In this document: piece after piece, positions 6,301 through 10,060 of the stretch
Layout: every line of letters begins with the position of its first letter
Numbering within the stretch: position 1 is the stretch's first letter
Source of the DNA: an uncultured Rhodobacter sp.
GTDB taxonomy: Bacteria; Pseudomonadota; Alphaproteobacteria; Rhodobacterales; Rhodobacteraceae
Direction of reading: 5' to 3'
DNA: 10,060 nt
NCBI GenBank assembly: GCA_937901435.1
Contig: CALGTJ010000583.1
Coordinates: forward strand, 1 to 10,060
Position numbers and translations under genes: made by a program
Notes under the pieces: generated by a model
What the model was told of the DNA's origin: nothing
The model's input: only the letters and a program-made list of their open reading frames with translations
The model's database searches: none

Positions 6301-7095
6301 ATGCTGAAACTCAAAAAGCTGCTAAAGACCTATCGCACCGGCGATCAGGCGTTGAAATCCATTGATCTCGAGGTGCCCGAGGGGCAGGTTCTGGCGCTGA
6401 TCGGACCATCCGGTGCGGGCAAGTCGACGATGATCCGCTGCATCAACCGTCTGGTGGAACCCACCAGCGGCGAGGTCTGGCTGGGTGACACGGAACTGAC
6501 CCGGCTGGGGGCAACGGCCCTGCGCAAGGCCCGGCGCGAAATGGGCATGATCTTTCAGGAATATGCGCTGGTTGAACGTCTGACGGTGATGGAGAACGTC
6601 CTGTCCGGGCGGCTGGGCTATGTCGGTTTTTGGCGCAGCGTTCTGCGGCGGTTTCCGCAATCGGACGTGGACGAGGCGTTTCGCCTGCTGGACCGCGTCG
6701 GTCTGCTGGAGATGGCCGATAAGCGCGCTGACGAGTTATCCGGCGGGCAGCGCCAGCGTGTCGGCATCTGTCGCGCGCTGATCCAGAACCCCAAGGTGCT
6801 GCTGGTGGATGAACCCACTGCCTCGCTGGACCCCAAAACAAGCCGCCAGATCATGCGCCTGATCTGCGAACTTTGCGCCGAACGCGGTCTGGCCGCGATT
6901 ATCAACATCCACGACGTGGCGCTGGCGCAGATGTTTGTGCAGCGCGTGGTCGGTCTGCGCTTTGGCGCGATTGAATTTGACGGCGACCCCACCGCCCTGA
7001 CACCCGACGTGCTGACTACGATCTACGGCGCAGAAGATTGGGAGGCGACCATCGCCGTGGTGGAAGACGAAGATGAGCCAGAGGCGGTGGTATGA
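6301..7095 (+). CDS. phnC: PhnC-type ABC transporter ATP-binding protein
   Basis: This cytoplasmic ATPase (264 aa) powers the PhnD/PhnE-type importer. All nucleotide-binding motifs are intact: Walker [10 protein letters not shown] (35-43), Q-loop FQE (Gln86), signature LSGGQRQRV (146-154), Walker B VLLVDEP (166-172) with D-loop SLD, and the H-loop His204 in [35 protein letters not shown], read in pieces around residues 81-107, is the pattern of PhnC rather than of amino-acid or iron ATPases. The C-terminus ends in an acidic tail (EDEDEPEA). The ATG at 6301 is preceded by TTAGGGCGG. The stop overlaps the next start as ATGA (4 nt), which implies translational coupling with the first permease. 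Confidence 0.95.
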   Translation: MLKLKKLLKTYRTGDQALKSIDLEVPEGQVLALIGPSGAGKSTMIRCINRLVEPTSGEVWLGDTELTRLGATALRKARREMGMIFQEYALVERLTVMENVLSGRLGYVGFWRSVLRRFPQSDVDEAFRLLDRVGLLEMADKRADELSGGQRQRVGICRALIQNPKVLLVDEPTASLDPKTSRQIMRLICELCAERGLAAIINIHDVALAQMFVQRVVGLRFGAIEFDGDPTALTPDVLTTIYGAEDWEATIAVVEDEDEPEAVV

Positions 7096-7904
7096 GCGCG
7101 GCCCTACAGGCCAAAGTCGGCCAACAATGGAAACGCCCGCCCTTTGTGCGCAACGCCACCCTGCGCTGGACGCTGATCGGCGGTTTTGTCGCCTATCTGA
7201 TCGCGGCGTATTTCACGATCGAGGTCAACTGGTCCCGTGTCTATGAGGGTCTGGATCGCGGCGCGCGCTTTGTTCTGGCCTTCACCAGCCCCGATTTCGT
7301 CTCTCGCTGGACCGATATCCGCGACGGCATGATCGAGAGCATCATCATGACGGTCGCCGCCTCTGTCGTGGGCATCCTCATTTCGATCCCGATCGGCCTT
7401 GGGGCGGCGCGCAATGTCGCCCCCTTGCCGATCTACATGATCTGTCGCGGGATTGTCGCTGTCAGCCGTGCCCTGCAAGAGATCATCGTGGCGATCCTGC
7501 TGGTGGCGATCTTTGGCTTTGGCCCGCTTGCCGGGTTCCTGACGCTCAGCTTTGCCACCATCGGCTTTTTGTCCAAGCTGCTGGCCGAGGATATCGAAAG
7601 CATGGACAAGGTGCAGGCAGAGGCGATCCGTGCCACCGGCGCGCGCTGGTCGCAGTGGATCATCTACGGCGTGCTGCCGCAGGTCATGCCGCGCCTGATC
7701 GGCCTGTCGATCTACCGTCTGGACATCAACTTTCGCGAGAGCGCGATTCTGGGGCTTGTCGGGGCGGGCGGCATTGGCGCGACGCTGAACACCGCCTTTG
7801 ATCGCTATGAATATGACACTGCCGCCGCGATCCTGATCATCATCATCGTGATTGTCATGATACTGGAATATATCTCTGGTATTGTTCGGGCGAGGGTCCA
7901 ATAA
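7092..7904 (+). CDS. phnE: PhnE-type ABC transporter permease, first copy
   Basis: This 270-residue inner-membrane permease is half of the importer channel. Hydrophobic segments lie near residues 25-43, 81-106, 129-155 and 240-260, with weaker ones between. The ABC-contact loop is [15 protein letters not shown]...LPQVMP (about 175-200), followed by the PhnE block of INFRES and [10 protein letters not shown] (212-229). Its ATG overlaps the phnC stop by 4 nt, and its TAA overlaps the ATG of the second permease by 1 nt. Paired, non-identical PhnE genes usually form a heterodimer. Substrate specificity is set by the binding protein and not visible here. Confidence 0.94.
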   Translation: MSAALQAKVGQQWKRPPFVRNATLRWTLIGGFVAYLIAAYFTIEVNWSRVYEGLDRGARFVLAFTSPDFVSRWTDIRDGMIESIIMTVAASVVGILISIPIGLGAARNVAPLPIYMICRGIVAVSRALQEIIVAILLVAIFGFGPLAGFLTLSFATIGFLSKLLAEDIESMDKVQAEAIRATGARWSQWIIYGVLPQVMPRLIGLSIYRLDINFRESAILGLVGAGGIGATLNTAFDRYEYDTAAAILIIIIVIVMILEYISGIVRARVQ

Positions 7905-8719
7905 TGCCGATACTTCAAAAGGATAGCACCGCCATTTGGCGCAAGCGTACAACAGGGCAAGCCTTGGCTCTGTGGGCCGTCTGGCTGCTGGGTGTCGCGA
8001 TTTTCATGTATTGCTGGCAGGTGATTTCGAACGCGACAACGTGGTTCTTTGTCTGGGACGCGCCGCGCATCGCCACCGACATCTGGACCCGCGCGACCCC
8101 GCCAAAGTGGGAGTATATCACCCAACTGGGCCGCCCGATCTGGGACACGCTGAACATCGCCACGCTGGGCACGCTGATTGCCCTGGTGCTGGCCGTCCCA
8201 GTGGCCTTCCTCGCCGCGCATAACACAACGCCGTCAAAGATGTTCATCCGGCCCATCGCCCTGCTGATCATCGTCTCGACCCGTTCGATCAACTCGCTGA
8301 TCTGGGCGCTGTTGATTATTGCCATCATCGGCCCCGGCGTCTTTGCGGGCGTGATCGCCATCGCGATCCGCTCTATCGGGTTCTGCGCCAAGCTGATCTA
8401 TGAGGCCATCGAAGAGATTGATGAGACACAGGTCGAGGCGATCACCGCCACCGGGGCCTCGCGCTGGCAGGTCATGGCCTATGGGATCGTACCCCAGATC
8501 ATGCCCGCCTTTGCTGGCGTCGCTGTGTTCCGCTGGGACATCAACATCCGCGAAAGCACCGTGCTGGGCCTTGTGGGTGCGGGCGGCATTGGCCTGCAAC
8601 TGTCCGCCTCGCTGAACGTGCTGGCATGGCCGCAGGTCAGCCTGATCCTGCTGGTGATCCTTGTCGCGGTGGTCCTGAGCGAATGGGTCTCTGCCAAAGT
8701 GCGCGGAGCGATCATTTGA
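7904..8719 (+). CDS. phnE: PhnE-type ABC transporter permease, second copy
   Basis: This 271-residue inner-membrane permease is the probable partner of the preceding PhnE. Membrane segments fall near residues 20-40, 80-104, 118-150 and 245-262. The contact loop is QVEAITATGASRWQV...VPQIMP (about 180-205), and the block of INIRES and [10 protein letters not shown] follows, closely matching the first copy. Outside that C-terminal core the two permeases differ greatly, so they are an old paralogous pair rather than a recent duplication. Its periplasmic stretch after the first segment (about 43-75) is longer and has several Trp residues. The start overlaps the previous stop (TAATG), and its TGA overlaps a TTG start for the HAD gene. 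Confidence 0.94.
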   Translation: MPILQKDSTAIWRKRTTGQALALWAVWLLGVAIFMYCWQVISNATTWFFVWDAPRIATDIWTRATPPKWEYITQLGRPIWDTLNIATLGTLIALVLAVPVAFLAAHNTTPSKMFIRPIALLIIVSTRSINSLIWALLIIAIIGPGVFAGVIAIAIRSIGFCAKLIYEAIEEIDETQVEAITATGASRWQVMAYGIVPQIMPAFAGVAVFRWDINIRESTVLGLVGAGGIGLQLSASLNVLAWPQVSLILLVILVAVVLSEWVSAKVRGAII

Positions 8720-9636
8720 GCGCGCCGGTCACGGAGGCCACCACGGCCAGCGCCTTTGCCGCTTATGAGGCCGTGCGCCACCGCCTGCCCGCGGCCCGTC
8801 CGCCGCGCGGTGCGGCGCAGTGGGTCGATAGCCTCGATGACATTGCCGACCTTTACGACGTGTTCCTGCTGGATGCCTTTGGCGTTCTCAATATCGGTGA
8901 CACGGCCATTCCCGGCGTCGCCGATCGCATCACCGCGCTGCGCGCCCGTGGCAAGCGGTTTCTGATCGTCTCGAACGCCGCCGGCTTTCCCCATGCGACG
9001 CTTGAGGCGAAATATGCGCGCCTTGGCTATAGCTTTGCGCCCGAGGATATCATCACCAGTCGGGGTGCGCTGCTGGCCGCGATGGACAGCGCCAATGGCG
9101 TGCATTGGGGGCTGATGGCCACCCGCCGCGCGGGGTTGGGCGATCTTGAGGGGTTGAGCCTGACCTATCTCGAAGAGGACCCGGCGATCTACCGCGACGT
9201 CGATGCCTTTCTGATGATCGGCTCTGCCGCATGGACAGAGCAACGCCAAGCGCTGCTAGAGGCCGCGTTACAGGATCACCCCCGCCCCATTTGGGTCGGC
9301 AATCCCGATATGGTGGCCCCGCGTGAAACCGGGTTTTCAATAGAGCCGGGCCATTTCGCGCATCGCCTTGCTGATCGTACCGGCATCACGCTGCAGTTCT
9401 TTGGCAAACCCTTCGCCAATATCTTTGATCTGGCCTTTCAGCGCCTCGATGCCACTGTGCCGCGCGCGCGGATCGTGATGGTGGGCGACAGCCTGCACAC
9501 CGATATTCTGGGCGCACATGCGGCGGGCATCGGGTCTGCCCTGATTGCGGATTATGGCTTTTTCGCCGGATACGACATTGCCGATGCGATCAAAAGCGCC
9601 GGGATCGAGCCCGACCATATCCTCAGCCGTCCCTGA
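8716..9636 (+). CDS. Class IIA HAD-superfamily hydrolase (TIGR01459-like, 306 aa)
   Basis: This cytoplasmic HAD-fold protein is encoded as the last gene of the importer operon and may dephosphorylate or otherwise process the imported compound. Motif I is LLDAFGVLN with nucleophile Asp53; the usual acid/base Asp two residues later is Phe55. Motif II is LIVSNAAG (Ser86), motif III FGKP (Lys231) and motif IV GDSLHTD (257-263). The cap carries the class IIA mark VGNPDMVAPRE (194-204). The start is inferred as TTG at 8716-8718, which overlaps the permease stop as TTGA; an in-frame ATG at 8626 lies deep inside the permease gene and would add 30 hydrophilic residues of no family match. There is no in-frame ATG before motif I. 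The substrate is unknown, and related proteins are often mislabelled sugar phosphatases. Confidence 0.88.
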   Translation: MSAPVTEATTASAFAAYEAVRHRLPAARPPRGAAQWVDSLDDIADLYDVFLLDAFGVLNIGDTAIPGVADRITALRARGKRFLIVSNAAGFPHATLEAKYARLGYSFAPEDIITSRGALLAAMDSANGVHWGLMATRRAGLGDLEGLSLTYLEEDPAIYRDVDAFLMIGSAAWTEQRQALLEAALQDHPRPIWVGNPDMVAPRETGFSIEPGHFAHRLADRTGITLQFFGKPFANIFDLAFQRLDATVPRARIVMVGDSLHTDILGAHAAGIGSALIADYGFFAGYDIADAIKSAGIEPDHILSRP

Positions 9637-9710
9637 ACGACGTCTATACATCCGGATCCATCCGGCGCAGTCGGCGCAGTGTTCGCCACCACAACAGAGC
9701 GAGGCAGACG
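9637..9710 (+). promoter_or_regulatory. Short spacer after the HAD gene with small direct repeats
   Basis: These 74 bases hold ATCCGG repeated (9648-9665) and the 9-mer CGGCGCAGT twice in tandem (9663-9680). No stem with a T-tract is seen, so the following gene may be transcribed with the operon. No clear promoter is visible. GAGGCAG (9701-9707) is the ribosome site of the next gene. Confidence 0.3.
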
Positions 9711-10037
9711 ATGTTGAAATCAGACGAGGTCAAAGCGTTTATCGAAGGGCGCGATGTCTATTCCTTTGATCCCGAGACCAAAGAGCTTGCGGCGGTGATC
9801 CATTACGGGCTGGACGGGCATTGCCTTGTCCGGTTTGAGGCGGGCGGGACGGACAAGGGCGTCTATGGGTTCGAGGCGGATCGCTATTGGACGCGTTACG
9901 AGACGTTCCGCAATGGCGAGCGGCACAGCTTTGGCCTTGACCCGCTTGGCCCCGGCATCGCGCAGGCCTATTTCGCAGATGGCACGATTGCATTCTTGCA
10001 GGCGCATAGCATGGACCTGAGCGGCCTAAGCGACTGA
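9711..10037 (+). CDS. Conserved-looking small protein of unknown function (108 aa)
   Basis: I do not recognise this protein. It starts at an ATG with GAGG at a good distance and has codon use like the neighbouring genes. The product is a soluble, acidic, aromatic-rich protein with no signal peptide or membrane segment. Its pattern of alternating residues (AAVIHYGLDGHCLVRFEAG, then KGVYGFEADRYWTRYETF, then IAQAYFADGTIAFLQAH) suggests an all-beta fold of short strands joined by turns. Aromatic residues Tyr52, Tyr59 and Tyr63 and a single Cys38 are present. It lies 74 bp after the HAD gene without an obvious terminator between, so it could belong to the operon, though nothing links it to transport. 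The stop lies inside a 16-bp tandem repeat. Confidence 0.75.
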   Translation: MLKSDEVKAFIEGRDVYSFDPETKELAAVIHYGLDGHCLVRFEAGGTDKGVYGFEADRYWTRYETFRNGERHSFGLDPLGPGIAQAYFADGTIAFLQAHSMDLSGLSD

Positions 10038-10060
10038 CGGCCTAAGCGACTGACGGACTG
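10022..10060 (+). repeat. 16-bp tandem repeat across the stop codon of the 108-aa gene
   Basis: CGGCCTAAGCGACTGA occurs at 10022-10037 and again exactly at 10038-10053, followed by CGGACTG, which may be a decayed third copy. The first copy contains the last codons and TGA of the gene. The repeat looks like replication slippage. The window ends here, so its full extent is unknown. Confidence 0.7.

Noticed and set aside
5277..6314. 345-codon open frame on the minus strand opposite the phnD-like gene
   Set aside because: Its product is a low-information mix rich in Arg, Asp, Gly and His with no domain, and it is a high-GC shadow of a well-supported gene.
7104..7952. 282-codon minus-strand open frame opposite the first phnE-like gene
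   Set aside because: Extreme Asp/Arg/Gln/His content and no recognisable motif; it mirrors hydrophobic permease codons read on the other strand.
7092..8719. Recent tandem duplication of phnE
   Set aside because: The two permeases agree mainly in the conserved C-terminal core and differ widely elsewhere, so they are an ancient pair.
8479..9249. 256-codon minus-strand open frame across the permease-HAD junction
   Set aside because: It covers two real genes, has no ribosome site and shows no family pattern.
1..10060. CRISPR array, tRNA, insertion sequence or defence system
   Set aside because: No regularly spaced repeats, cloverleaf, transposase, terminal inverted repeats or defence-type domains were seen; all long coding regions are accounted for by transport, regulation and hydrolase genes.

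Overview
The window looks like chromosome of a high-GC alphaproteobacterium, most likely Rhodobacterales (Roseobacter/Rhodobacter type). The evidence is the codon bias towards G/C third positions, short Shine-Dalgarno-led operons with 1-4 nt gene overlaps, and the protein types: a 738-residue fused ABC permease of the AfuB/FbpB kind, a Nudix protein with the PKGW-type box, and a class IIA HAD protein with a D-x-F-G motif I. No rRNA, tRNA, insertion sequence, prophage or CRISPR array is visible. Taxonomy is inference from sequence style, not a database result.

Layout. The left part is read leftward (minus strand). A Nudix hydrolase gene (3560-4030) is followed, after 131 bp, by a tight three-gene ABC importer: a periplasmic binding protein (2403-3428), a large permease (183-2399, TTG start) and an ATPase cut by the window edge (1-170). 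Automatic annotation would call this an iron(III) importer. The binding protein lacks the usual ferric ligands and carries a His-Asp...Glu arrangement like that of AfuA, so a phosphorylated sugar or other small organophosphate is the more likely cargo.

A 335-bp divergent intergenic region (4031-4365) holds several inverted and direct repeats, including a perfect 8-bp-arm palindrome. Rightward from it runs a probable operon: a DeoR/GlpR-type regulator (4366-5166), a PhnD-type binding protein (5259-6236), a hairpin with a T-tract that probably attenuates transcription (6250-6284), PhnC-type ATPase (6301-7095), two PhnE-type permeases (7092-7904 and 7904-8719) and a class IIA HAD hydrolase (8716-9636, TTG start). 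The last four genes overlap by 1-4 nt. A 108-residue protein of unknown function (9711-10037) follows after 74 bp, and a 16-bp tandem duplication covers its stop codon.

How the genes may work together (inference). DeoR-family regulators usually sense phosphorylated sugars, PhnCDE importers take up small phosphorus compounds, and HAD IIA proteins often act on phosphate esters. No C-P lyase, phosphonatase or phosphonoacetate hydrolase gene is present. The simplest reading is an organophosphate-acquisition locus with two ABC importers arranged back to back around one regulator, rather than an iron locus beside a phosphonate locus. Substrates cannot be read from the sequence alone.
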